NCBI GenBank assembly: GCA_963530515.1 | Contig: CAUSEC010000025.1 | Span: 26,203 to 90,202 of the forward strand | Origin: CBFFRJ01 sp963530515 | GTDB taxonomy: Bacteria; Pseudomonadota; Gammaproteobacteria; Enterobacterales; Enterobacteriaceae | DNA: 64,000 nucleotides | Direction: 5' to 3' | Shown: one piece after another, positions 40,812 through 49,373 of the stretch | Layout: each line of letters opens with the position of its first letter | Position numbering within the stretch: the first letter of the stretch is position 1 | Notes under the pieces: generated by a model | Told to the model about the DNA's origin: nothing | The model's database searches: none | What the model saw: the letters and a program-made list of their open reading frames with translations, nothing else | Made by a program: the position numbers and the translations under genes

Positions 40812-41711
40812 GTGAGGCGACGTTACCCACTCTTTTTTCTGCTCCTGACCAGCATGTTCACCCATGCCGAAACGCCGCTGCTGTGGAATCAAACCGCCGT
40901 TGAACAGAACTGCCCGCCCGGTGACGATGCGGTGTGGGTGCAGTATGTCGGTGGGAAGGCCTGTATCCGCTATTTCAGTGCCGGAAACCTGCATAATGCC
41001 CCGCAGGTACTGGTGATGTTTAAGGGCGATAGGGTGTCACTGATTAAGCACCCGCCGGAAACGATCCCCGCCAACACGGCGGATGCGCAGCGCAGCCAGG
41101 CGCAGGCGATTGCGCGCCAGAGCGGCTTGCCGACGGTGATTGTTGCCCGTCCTGGCACCTATGGCTCCAGCGGCAACCACTATCGTCGCCGCCAAAAAGA
41201 AGAGTTTCTCGCCCTCAATGCCGCGTTGGATGCGATCAAAACACGCTATGGCATTCAGCGTTTTATTTTGAACGGTCACAGCGGCGGCGCAACCGCCGCA
41301 TCAGCACTGCTCGCTTTTGGCCGTCGCGATATTGACTGCGCCATTTTGACCTCGGGGGCGTGGGGATTGCTTGAGCGGGCCGAGCGTGTGCGTCGGGAAA
41401 GGGGTAAAGCCTCTGCCTCGGATCTGGACAGCACCGGGCTGCCGCACCCGTGGGATCCCCTTGATCACATCGACGCTGTCGTGGTCGATCCCACCCGGCG
41501 AATCCTGGTGATAGGCAACCCGCAGGACCGCAATACACCGTTCGATTTGCAGCAGCGCTTTGCCGATGCGCTGCATAAACAGGGCCACGCGGTAACGCTG
41601 CTTGAACGACCGGCGAACCCGCCACAATTTCACGACTTGAAGGGCAATGCGGGCGTTAAGGCCGTTGCACTTTGTCCACCTCCTCGCCCCGCTGATGAAC
41701 ACCCGAGATAA
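40812..41711 (+). CDS. Exported alpha/beta-hydrolase fold protein
   Basis: The 299-residue protein starts at a GTG with GAGG seven bases upstream and begins with a signal peptide (PLFFLLLTSMFTHAETP). It has the hydrolase core: VLVMFKGDRVS, the nucleophile elbow NGHSGGATAAS with Ser157, an acid candidate in VIGNPQDRNTPFD and a His candidate in PPQFHDLKGN. Two Cys near residues 37 and 53 could form a disulfide. The likely place of action is the periplasm, as an esterase or peptidase. It is first in an operon with the Mur-ligase/CapA fusion, which starts four bases after its stop, so it may process that enzyme's product. Confidence 0.82.
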   Translation: MRRRYPLFFLLLTSMFTHAETPLLWNQTAVEQNCPPGDDAVWVQYVGGKACIRYFSAGNLHNAPQVLVMFKGDRVSLIKHPPETIPANTADAQRSQAQAIARQSGLPTVIVARPGTYGSSGNHYRRRQKEEFLALNAALDAIKTRYGIQRFILNGHSGGATAASALLAFGRRDIDCAILTSGAWGLLERAERVRRERGKASASDLDSTGLPHPWDPLDHIDAVVVDPTRRILVIGNPQDRNTPFDLQQRFADALHKQGHAVTLLERPANPPQFHDLKGNAGVKAVALCPPPRPADEHPR

Positions 41712-41715
41712 GACC

Positions 41716-44700
41716 ATGAGCCAAAAACCTCCCCCCTCACACCCGGGCAAAAAAAACCAGCCAGGCTGGACCGCCCGTGAACTCACTGAGCTTCTGCCGG
41801 ATAGCCTCTGGCATCATCAGCCTGCCGACGACTGGCGGGTGGGCGATATCGCCATTTTGCACGACGGCACGGCATATCCCCTTCCCTGCCTGTTTGTGGC
41901 CATGGATGCCGACACCTGGCATCGCGGCTCCGGGAATACCGGCATTTACGCGGGCTGGAACGATACCCATGACACGCTGGCACAACATGCCTCCCGCTAC
42001 TGTGGCGCTATTGTCCAGCGTAAATTGCCGGATTTACCGCCCGATTTCCCGCAGCTGGTGATCGGCGACAGCTATGCAGCGCTGGCACTACTGGCAGAAG
42101 AGGCTCGGCGACGGTTGAACGGCAAAGTGGTGGCCATCACCGGGACGGTGGGGAAAACCTCCACCAAAGAGATGCTCGAGGGGATCCTCACCGCTGCAAT
42201 ACGCGTCGTGACCAGCCGAGGCAACCACAACACCCGCACGGGGGCCTCAATGACGCTCGCCCGTGCGGTCATCGACCCCGACGCCGTGGTGATGGAAGTG
42301 GCGATTTCCGCCCTGTGGATGCGCAACGGCGGGATAGGGCCGCGCATCAAACCTCATATCGTTATCGTCACTGAAATTGGCATAACCCAGGTGGGTAAGA
42401 ATGTGTCCTCGTTGCAGGACGTGGCGCGCTTTAAATCACGCATCAGCCACGGCCTGATCCCCGGTGGCTACGCCATTTTGCATCGGGATATGGCGGAGTA
42501 TGACACTGTTGCCCGGCGTGTCGCCCAGGACGGTGCGCGGGTTATCAGCTACGGTTTTCACCCGTCAGCGGACGTGCGCATCACCGACATGACCCCGGAC
42601 GAAAACGGCAGCCAGATTACGCTCTCGTGGCGTAAGCGAAGCGTGAGTTATCGGTTCGCGGTGCCCGGCAAGGGCGGCGCACTCAACTCGGTAGCCTCGC
42701 TGATTGCCGCCGAATTGCTGGGCGTCAGCCAGGCGGTGATTATTGCAGGTCTGGAGGCATATCGCGGTGACGCTCAGCATATGAGCATCACCGCCCTTGC
42801 CCTGCCCGAGGGCGGCTCGGCAACGCTGATTGATGACAGCTTTAATGCCGAATACCTGTCGATGCTCAATGCGTTTGACGTGGCAAAGCAACGCGCACGC
42901 GATACTGGCGGTCGCATCGTGGCCCTGCTCGGGCGAATTGTGAACCTCGGCGAGCAGAGCCAGGCAATCCACCGCTCGCTCGCCGCCCCCTTGCTGGATA
43001 CCGGCTGCCAGCACGTTTTTCTGCACGGCGAGGAGATGACGGCGCTGCAAGATGCGCTGCCGCAGACGGTTCAGGGCGGGCATTTTCTGACCGCCCAGGC
43101 GTTGGTTGATGCCGCCGCACCTTTGCTTCGTGCTGGTGATATTGTGCTGGTCAAAGGCAGTGTCCGACGTTCCGACTTCAAGCGGGTGAGCGGGCTGCTG
43201 AAAAGCCGACTCACTGCCCTGCCCGCTCGCTCCGTTGTCTTCACACCACGCCTGCTGGTGAATCTCACCACCGGAGAGCAGCGTGTGGCGGAGCAGTCCG
43301 ATAGCCCCTTTGCGCCGCGTTACCTCAGCCAGCTGTTGCTGACCTGCTGTGTTGCCGACGGGTTGCTCAGCAAAAAGATGGCGCTGGATACCGCCATCAC
43401 TGTGCGCGCGGTTTCCGCCTATATCCTCGAAGGTAACCCGGCGATCGGCCTGCAACACAGCAGCACCCTGCCCCTAAAGTCACTGGTCCAGGGCATGTTG
43501 TTGCATAACGCCTGCGATGCGGCCATCAATGTGGCTGAGCGCCTGGCGGGCAGCAGTGCTAAAGCGCTCGAACAGTTACGTGCGCTGGCGGCAAGCCTTG
43601 AAATGACGCACACCCATATCAACAACGTCTCGGGGCGATCGCGCCCGGGGCAACGCACAACGCTTGCGGATGTTGCCCGGCTGATGCGCCATTTCTATCG
43701 CCGTTATCCGAACCGGCTCCCGTGGTTTGCTGAACTGGAAGCGGCTGTCGGCGAGCACCTGTACCGAAAAACCGGCAACCTGCAAAGTGACGGTAGCGCC
43801 TGGGGGCAATTCAGTGCCGGGAACTGGGGCTTTGCTCTGCAATGGCGTGAGGGCGAGCTGTGGCTTGCCGCCGCTGCGCACACGCACGACGCCTTCTATC
43901 TCGACTATCTGCTGGATGGGCTTTTAGCGAAGATTGATACCTCTACGCCTGCCAATGCGCATACGGCTGCGAAAATACAGATAGCGAAACCCGCAGCAAC
44001 CTTCACCTTTTTGGGCGACACCTATTTCGGTGAGTGGTACACCCAAAGACGCCGGGCACACGGGATTGATGATGCCCTGCAACGCCACGGTTATGACCAT
44101 AGCTTCGCAGCGCTCGCGCCTGTGCTTGCGGGCAGCGATTTTACCCTCGTCAATTTCGAGGCCGCGCTGGCAACCGACATGAGTACCAGCCTTGAGGGCC
44201 GTAAACCCTTCTGCCTGACAGGCTTGCCTGTCGAATCGGTCGCCGCCCTGAAAAAACAGGGCATTCATGCCGTCTCGCTGGGTAACAATCATGCCATGGA
44301 TGCCGGTTTGCCTGGGCTTGAGAGCACGCTGGCGGCGTTTCGCGACGGGGGACTCACCTGCGTGGGAGCGGGCCTTGACGCCCGCCAGGCCGAGGCTCCG
44401 CTGGAGATAACCGTGGGGGCGCGAACGTTCAAGATTTACAGCGCTTACTGGTACCGGCAGCACATGGAGCAAGACTGCGCCTTCTATGCCCGACCGCGTC
44501 GCGCAGGCGTGGCCTGCCTTAGCGGTGGCCTGGTCAGGCAATTGCGCGAAGAAAAAGCACGCGACAATCCTGCAACCACTATCGTGCTGACACACTGGGG
44601 GATGGACTACAACTGGACCTCCGCCAGGCAGCGGGCGCAGGCAAAACGGCTCGCGGACGCCGGTGCGGATCTGATTTTAGGCACCGGGACACATATGCCC

Positions 44701-45063
44701 GGAGAAACCGCCCGGCTGGGGCAAAGTCTGGTGGTTTACAGTATCGGCAACGGGGTCTTTAACAGTAACGGTGAGTATCAGTCGCGCGGCATGCCCGCCT
44801 GCGGTTTTATCGTGCGTCTGCGGCTGGGCACTGGCGCGGCGCAGATCCAGTTATTACCCATTTTCACCGATAACCTGAAGACGTTCTGGCAGCCCCGTCC
44901 GGTCACTGAAGGCGAATTTGCTGACCTGGTCGCACAACTGGCCGCGCAAGGGATGCCAATAATCCAGCAGGGGCAGACCGGCGAAGGCTGGCTGGCACTA
45001 ACGGTAGGAAATGAACGTATGCTGACCCTGACGCTGGACAGCCGTTTTGGTGGAGAGAATTAG
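41716..45063 (+). CDS. MurF-like ligase / carboxypeptidase-like / CapA-like three-domain fusion
   Basis: The 1115-residue protein has three parts. Residues about 15-480 are MurF-like: P-loop GTVGKTS at 143-149, Mg-site-like MEVAIS, the carbamyl-Lys region DVARFKSRI, then DDSFNAEYLSML and VLVKGSVRRSDF, matching MurF positions. Residues about 490-755 resemble S11 D-Ala-D-Ala carboxypeptidases (LLHNACDAAINVAERLAGS, THINNVSGRSRPGQRTTLADVARLM, YRKTGNL), but no clear SxxK nucleophile is seen and SGN has become LHN. Residues 762-1115 are CapA/PgsA-like (FLGDTYFGE with Asp768, LVNFEA, LGNNHAMD, LTHWG, GTGTHMPG). No signal peptide was seen. The combination recalls PgsB plus PgsA of polyglutamate synthesis in one chain, but no PgsC-like gene is present. 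The product is unknown. Confidence 0.88.
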   Translation: MSQKPPPSHPGKKNQPGWTARELTELLPDSLWHHQPADDWRVGDIAILHDGTAYPLPCLFVAMDADTWHRGSGNTGIYAGWNDTHDTLAQHASRYCGAIVQRKLPDLPPDFPQLVIGDSYAALALLAEEARRRLNGKVVAITGTVGKTSTKEMLEGILTAAIRVVTSRGNHNTRTGASMTLARAVIDPDAVVMEVAISALWMRNGGIGPRIKPHIVIVTEIGITQVGKNVSSLQDVARFKSRISHGLIPGGYAILHRDMAEYDTVARRVAQDGARVISYGFHPSADVRITDMTPDENGSQITLSWRKRSVSYRFAVPGKGGALNSVASLIAAELLGVSQAVIIAGLEAYRGDAQHMSITALALPEGGSATLIDDSFNAEYLSMLNAFDVAKQRARDTGGRIVALLGRIVNLGEQSQAIHRSLAAPLLDTGCQHVFLHGEEMTALQDALPQTVQGGHFLTAQALVDAAAPLLRAGDIVLVKGSVRRSDFKRVSGLLKSRLTALPARSVVFTPRLLVNLTTGEQRVAEQSDSPFAPRYLSQLLLTCCVADGLLSKKMALDTAITVRAVSAYILEGNPAIGLQHSSTLPLKSLVQGMLLHNACDAAINVAERLAGSSAKALEQLRALAASLEMTHTHINNVSGRSRPGQRTTLADVARLMRHFYRRYPNRLPWFAELEAAVGEHLYRKTGNLQSDGSAWGQFSAGNWGFALQWREGELWLAAAAHTHDAFYLDYLLDGLLAKIDTSTPANAHTAAKIQIAKPAATFTFLGDTYFGEWYTQRRRAHGIDDALQRHGYDHSFAALAPVLAGSDFTLVNFEAALATDMSTSLEGRKPFCLTGLPVESVAALKKQGIHAVSLGNNHAMDAGLPGLESTLAAFRDGGLTCVGAGLDARQAEAPLEITVGARTFKIYSAYWYRQHMEQDCAFYARPRRAGVACLSGGLVRQLREEKARDNPATTIVLTHWGMDYNWTSARQRAQAKRLADAGADLILGTGTHMPGETARLGQSLVVYSIGNGVFNSNGEYQSRGMPACGFIVRLRLGTGAAQIQLLPIFTDNLKTFWQPRPVTEGEFADLVAQLAAQGMPIIQQGQTGEGWLALTVGNERMLTLTLDSRFGGEN

Positions 45064-45088
45064 CTGCACCTGCATCAGGTGCAGCTTT
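45062..45088. terminator. Rho-independent terminator of the Mur-ligase fusion operon
   Basis: AGCTGCACCTG (45062-45072) and CAGGTGCAGCT (45076-45086) form a perfect 11-bp stem around CAT, followed by TTAATAA. It overlaps the stop codon of the fusion gene. Confidence 0.75.
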
Positions 45089-45118
45089 AATAAGTACAAT
45101 GAGAATGTGCTGCGGGGC

Positions 45119-45367
45119 CTAACGCGAAAGATGTGCGGTGGTTTCGTCACTTATCGCCTGCAGCAGCGCTCGCAGGGTTGGGATTTCATCGCTCGTACAT
45201 TGCAACACGATGCAATAACCCTCAACCCATGCCTTTACGCTCTGCCCCGTAAAGCGACTTTCAAAAAGTTGGCGCCATTCATCACCTGGCATACCTTCAA
45301 GCTCAAAATATTTAAGTGCACCGTTCCCACGTGAAATCCGGTGCTGATCCAGTCCAATTATTTTCAT
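45119..45367 (-). CDS. Small hypothetical protein
   Basis: The 82-residue product starts MKIIGLDQHRISRGNGALKYFELEG and contains two Cys (GYCIVLQCTSDEIP). No signal peptide, membrane segment or known motif was seen; the spread of charged and hydrophobic residues looks like a real folded protein. It stands between the Mur-ligase fusion and the EAL-HDOD gene. The ribosome-binding site is weak. Confidence 0.55.
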   Translation of the reverse strand: MKIIGLDQHRISRGNGALKYFELEGMPGDEWRQLFESRFTGQSVKAWVEGYCIVLQCTSDEIPTLRALLQAISDETTAHLSR

Positions 45368-45538
45368 TCAAGTTAACCCAGAGAAAAACCGTTCAAATAA
45401 TACCCCCTGAAAGACCAGTGGAATAAAGAGACATCCAAATAAAAACGAAACGGCAACTTAATGCAAATTTTAGCAATTAAAAACCGGTTAAATGCGCGTT
45501 ATTACGTGTTATGACTTTTTTCTTGCCACCTTGCTTGC

Positions 45539-46771
45539 CTATTCCTCTGCGACCGTTGCATCAGCCCACAATGTCGCCACCGTCATCGCATCAATCGCGA
45601 CAAAATCAGGGATCGCAAGTCGGGTGGCAAAGGTTTTGACGTCGCTCCATTCACGCCGTTCAAAATGACGGGCAAGGCTGAGAATCAGATACAGTTTCCC
45701 TTTTTTATTCACCAGGGCATCGCTGACCTGACTGGAAATCGCAATGTGGCCACAGATGTCTTCTATCGGTGTTTCCAGAATCGCATCCAGCAATGATAAC
45801 AGGCCGCATAAAAACGCATCCTGCGGGCTGCACGACGGCAAAGCTTTTTCTACCATCACTTCGCAGAATTTTGCCCGCACCAGTGACAGGTGATACAACT
45901 CATGGTGATTTTTATTATTCAGATTGGTCAGACAGGCCAAAGAGACAAATCGGGAAAGCTCTTTACGCCCAAGATACATGGCAATGCCTTTCAGCGTCAG
46001 ATGTTCACTTTCGGTAATACCGCTGACTCTGAAAATAATATTTCTGGCGTACTTTAATATTTTGTACGTTAGCGTGAGATCGTGCTCAAGAATGATTTCG
46101 ATTTTATCAAAGTCAAGTTCTGGCGCATTGACTTCATTTAGCAACTGGAAAAGGTGGGAGGCTTTGTGCGATAACCGCTTGGTTTTAACAATCTCTGGCT
46201 TGCTGTAGAAATAGCCCTGAAAGAGAGAAAATCCTTTTGCTTTATATTTTTCAAATTCTGCGTGAGTTTCTACTTTTTCCGCCAGTAGCGTAATGCCATG
46301 CAGTCTTTCAGCAAATGCCAATAAGAATTGATTAATCTCCTCATCGCTGCTGGCCTGTATATCGAACTTGATAATTTTGATATAGGGGAAGAAACGTTGC
46401 CAGCCAGAATCCATCGTAAAATCATCGAGCGCTAGCGTGTAACCCAGTGCGTGAAGCCGCATCACCGCATCCAGTAGCGCATCATCAGGGAGGGCATCTT
46501 CCAGAATCTCAATGACCACCTTTTCTCGGGGTAGGGTGTCCGCCAGGCCTTGTATTATCATCTGATAAGGGAAATTGATGAATGATAAATGCTCCCCAAC
46601 CAGTCGATATAATGGCGTCCCCAGGAATTGATCGGAAATCATCTGACTGGTGGCATATTCAGGCTTAACATCCGGGAAGTAATTATTTAATCCCGCCCGA
46701 AAGAGAAGCTCATAAGCTACCGTATGTAAGTCGCGATCAAAAACGGGCTGCCGTGCTACAAAGGAGTACAT
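45539..46771 (-). CDS. EAL-HDOD domain protein (YuxH/CdgJ-like)
   Basis: The 410-residue protein has an N-terminal EAL-like domain (about 1-200) and a HDOD domain (about 205-400). The EAL signature is AYELLFR, followed by FINFP, VVIEILED, LALDDFTMDSGW and LAEKVET; departures from EAL, DDFG and AEGVE argue that it is not an active phosphodiesterase, as reported for relatives such as CdgJ. HDOD proteins often steer signalling and motility. GGGGATATT before ATG 46771 fixes the start. It stands alone in its operon but lies near lapD and upstream of pdeA, so the window holds three proteins of the c-di-GMP network. Confidence 0.9.
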   Translation of the reverse strand: MYSFVARQPVFDRDLHTVAYELLFRAGLNNYFPDVKPEYATSQMISDQFLGTPLYRLVGEHLSFINFPYQMIIQGLADTLPREKVVIEILEDALPDDALLDAVMRLHALGYTLALDDFTMDSGWQRFFPYIKIIKFDIQASSDEEINQFLLAFAERLHGITLLAEKVETHAEFEKYKAKGFSLFQGYFYSKPEIVKTKRLSHKASHLFQLLNEVNAPELDFDKIEIILEHDLTLTYKILKYARNIIFRVSGITESEHLTLKGIAMYLGRKELSRFVSLACLTNLNNKNHHELYHLSLVRAKFCEVMVEKALPSCSPQDAFLCGLLSLLDAILETPIEDICGHIAISSQVSDALVNKKGKLYLILSLARHFERREWSDVKTFATRLAIPDFVAIDAMTVATLWADATVAEE

Positions 46772-47587
46772 AATATCCCCGTAAAGCATTAAAGAAATTA
46801 ATCAAAAAACGTTTTCTGCGATTTCATTCCCAATGAAAACGATAAATTTTTAGCTGAAACTGATAACTGATGCAATCATTACCGTCACAAATAATAATGA
46901 ATTTTTGTAATTATGGATATAAAAAGCAATATAGCTAATTGCGCGACATTCTTATTGCTCTTAGTTGATTAACATCAATGAAATAAACCAGGGTTATGCC
47001 ATTTCGGCGTTAATATCTCGCACACGATTAAAATACCCGCTGAACGATCACCTTAAAATAAATCCCCCGGACATAACAACAGCAGCGCCCTTTAAGCCTG
47101 TCATAAAATCCAGACTTAATTCAAATAGCCGATCGTTCTTGCCTGATTTCAGTCCAGGATGCACGCAACCTGAAGGCCCTGTCAGCGTCACTGACGCGGC
47201 CCTGCTGGTACATCGAATTTGCCGAACTTGATTGATAAGTGTGCTAACGATCACAAAAATAAGCTTACTAATCAAAGCGAAAAAAACAGGTTTCAGAGAT
47301 GTTACAACGCGTCGCCGAACAGGCATTTATTACGCGACGAAATCAAAGTGTCGCCAAAGCCCGACAGTCCGTAAGTAACGGAAATTATTTAAAAAAAAGG
47401 CCCTTGTAAGCCTCCATTTTTAAGCGTACATTAGCCCCGTTCGGCGTGATACACGCCACAAATTCTGAGATGGCGCTGTGGCCGAAAGGGAGAAAATTCC
47501 CATTTTCAATTTGGCGTAGTTTCACCTCTCTATACTCAGTTCTGATTTGGTCATAATGCATACCTGGCGTATGCGGAGCGATGAAGC
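46772..47587. other. Gene-poor region between the accessory block and ypdK
   Basis: About 800 bp of AT-rich sequence upstream of both the EAL-HDOD gene (minus) and ypdK (plus). Overlapping opposite-strand frames of 88 and 92 codons occur at 46965-47231 and 47048-47326, but neither has a convincing ribosome-binding site or recognisable content. In E. coli lpxP lies next to ypdK; no trace of it is seen here. Confidence 0.55.
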
Positions 47588-47659
47588 GTGAAATATTTCT
47601 TTATGGGCATTTCGGTGATGGTCATTGTTTGGGCCGGCACATTCGCCCTGATGATCTGA
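47588..47659 (+). CDS. ypdK: Small membrane protein YpdK (23 residues)
   Basis: A GTG start with GGAG upstream opens a 23-residue peptide, MKYFFMGISVMVIVWAGTFA and three more residues, followed by TGA. It matches E. coli YpdK, a tiny single-pass inner-membrane protein, in length and almost every residue, and sits in the same place beside alaC. The function of YpdK is unknown. It lies outside the reach of usual length cut-offs. A bidirectional terminator follows. Confidence 0.93.
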   Translation: MKYFFMGISVMVIVWAGTFALMI

Positions 47660-47686
47660 GCAACGAATAATAAGCACAAAAAAGAA

Positions 47687-47710
47687 CAGGAGCCCTTTGG
47701 CTCCTGTTTT
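47687..47710. terminator. Bidirectional terminator between ypdK and alaC
   Basis: CAGGAGCC (47687-47694) and GGCTCCTG (47699-47706) form an 8-bp stem around CTTT, with TTTT after it on the plus strand and a T-rich stretch after it on the minus strand. It serves the convergent ypdK and alaC genes. Confidence 0.85.
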
Positions 47711-47731
47711 CATTTGCTTTGACGGCGTGTG

Positions 47732-48976
47732 TTACGCCTGGTCAGCGTCTTCAACAGCCGGTTTGCTTGTGCCCGGCAGCAGGCCATCGGCACGGAACAT
47801 CGCTTTGATCCCCCTCACCGCCTGGCGAATGCGATCGCGGTTCTCAATCAGGGCAAAACGCACGTGTGTATCGCCGTAATCACCAAAGCCGATGCCCGGA
47901 GAGACGCAGACTTTGGCGTCCTGCAGCATCTTTTTGGCAAACTCCAGTGAGCCCATGGCGGCGTAGGGTTCCGGGATTTTCGCCCAGACGTACATTGAAG
48001 CTTTCGGCATTTCAACCATCCAGCCCGCTTCGTGCAATCCTTTCACCAGCACATCACGACGACGCTTATACTGCGCGGCGATATCTTTAACGCACTGCTG
48101 ATCCCCTTCAAGAGCGGCAATCGCGGCCACCTGTAGCGGCGTAAAGGTACCGTAATCGTGATAGCTTTTGATACGCGCCAGTGCATTGACCAGCGTTTTG
48201 TTGCCCACCATAAAGCCGATACGCCAGCCTGCCATGTTGTAGCTCTTAGACAGGGTGAAGAACTCCACGGCGACGTCACGTGCGCCCGGAACCTGCATAA
48301 TCGACGGGGCTTTCCAGCCGTCATACACGATGTCGGCATAGGCCAGGTCATGAACCACCAGCACGTCGTAACGTTTTGCCAGCGCCACGACTTTTTCGAA
48401 GAACTCCAGTTCAACACACTGAGCGGTCGGGTTGGACGGGAAGCCGAGGACCATCATCTTCGGTTTCGGGTAACTTTCACGAATCGCACGTTCCAGTTCG
48501 TTAAAGAAGTCTACCCCTTCCACCAGCGGAACAGAACGCACCTGCGCACCGGCGATGACCGCACCATAGATGTGGATCGGGTAGCTGGGGTTGGGCACCA
48601 GCACGGTGTCACCGTGATCCAGCGTCGCCAGCATCAGGTGCGCCAGCCCCTCTTTCGAACCAATGGTCACAATTGCTTCTGTTTCAGGATCGATATCCAC
48701 CTCGTATCTTTCCTGATACCAGCGAGAAATCGCACGACGTAAACGCGGAATCCCTTTTGAAGTGGAATACCCATGAGTATCCGGGCGTTGGGCGACGGTA
48801 CAGAGCTTTTCAACGATATGCGGCGGAGTCGCGCCGTCAGGGTTGCCCATGCTGAAATCGATAATATCTTCGCCGCGCCGACGCGCAGCCATTTTCAGCT
48901 CAGCCGTGATGTTGAAAACATAAGGGGGGAGACGATCGATACGCGTGAAACGGCGTTCAGGACTGAATTCAGCCAT
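47732..48976 (-). CDS. alaC: Glutamate-pyruvate aminotransferase AlaC
   Basis: The 414-residue protein is a class I/II PLP aminotransferase nearly identical in layout to E. coli AlaC (YfdZ): DFSMGNPDGATPPHIVEKL, NPSYPIHIYGAVIAG, VHDLAYADI and the PLP-lysine motif FTLSKSYNMAGWRIGF. It makes L-alanine from pyruvate and glutamate in the cytosol and is one of the three main alanine-synthesising transaminases of E. coli. The ATG at 48976 follows CTGAGGAATCT. Confidence 0.96.
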   Translation of the reverse strand: MAEFSPERRFTRIDRLPPYVFNITAELKMAARRRGEDIIDFSMGNPDGATPPHIVEKLCTVAQRPDTHGYSTSKGIPRLRRAISRWYQERYEVDIDPETEAIVTIGSKEGLAHLMLATLDHGDTVLVPNPSYPIHIYGAVIAGAQVRSVPLVEGVDFFNELERAIRESYPKPKMMVLGFPSNPTAQCVELEFFEKVVALAKRYDVLVVHDLAYADIVYDGWKAPSIMQVPGARDVAVEFFTLSKSYNMAGWRIGFMVGNKTLVNALARIKSYHDYGTFTPLQVAAIAALEGDQQCVKDIAAQYKRRRDVLVKGLHEAGWMVEMPKASMYVWAKIPEPYAAMGSLEFAKKMLQDAKVCVSPGIGFGDYGDTHVRFALIENRDRIRQAVRGIKAMFRADGLLPGTSKPAVEDADQA

Positions 48977-49373
48977 AGATTCCTCAGAGTACGTTAGCGC
49001 CCGGACCGTCCGAGCGACGCTGCCACGATGGTGGCGTCTAAAGAAAATAGCCTGAAAAAAAAGCGGCTGTCGAGAGGTTATGGAAAAATAATTTTGTTAG
49101 CGATTCGCCAGTAAAAAGAGGAACAGATAATTTTGATGAATAAGATATTTTGTCTGTTACTCGGTTAACACCACAAAAAAATTAACATGCTGATATCAAT
49201 AAAATTACCAATAAGTTGCACGTTTTTTACCGCATGGCGAAAATTCACTCCACCTGCCTCAATCCCCTTTTAATAAAGTGGTTTTTCCTCATTGAATGAG
49301 TGGCGCACTTAACTGGTCATCTGCACTGATGTTTTTTATCATAGCTTTTTCACGCTTTTTACATGGGTTTCCC
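48977..49373. other. Divergent promoter region alaC/ypdA
   Basis: About 400 bp separate the divergent starts of alaC and ypdA. It is AT-rich and has no gene. A frame in phase with ypdA opens at 49296 but the homologous start is at 49374. Confidence 0.5.

Noticed and set aside
42565..43458. Minus-strand frame of 297 codons inside the Mur-ligase fusion gene
   Set aside because: It is an antisense shadow; the plus-strand frame has complete MurF motifs.
46965..47326. Overlapping opposite-strand frames of 88 and 92 codons left of ypdK
   Set aside because: They overlap each other, lack ribosome-binding sites and resemble no family; at most one could be real and neither can be supported.
49296..49373. 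Longer N-terminus for ypdA from an upstream ATG
   Set aside because: The GTG at 49374 gives 565 residues, the same length and starting point as the E. coli protein, and the upstream ATG lacks a good ribosome-binding site.
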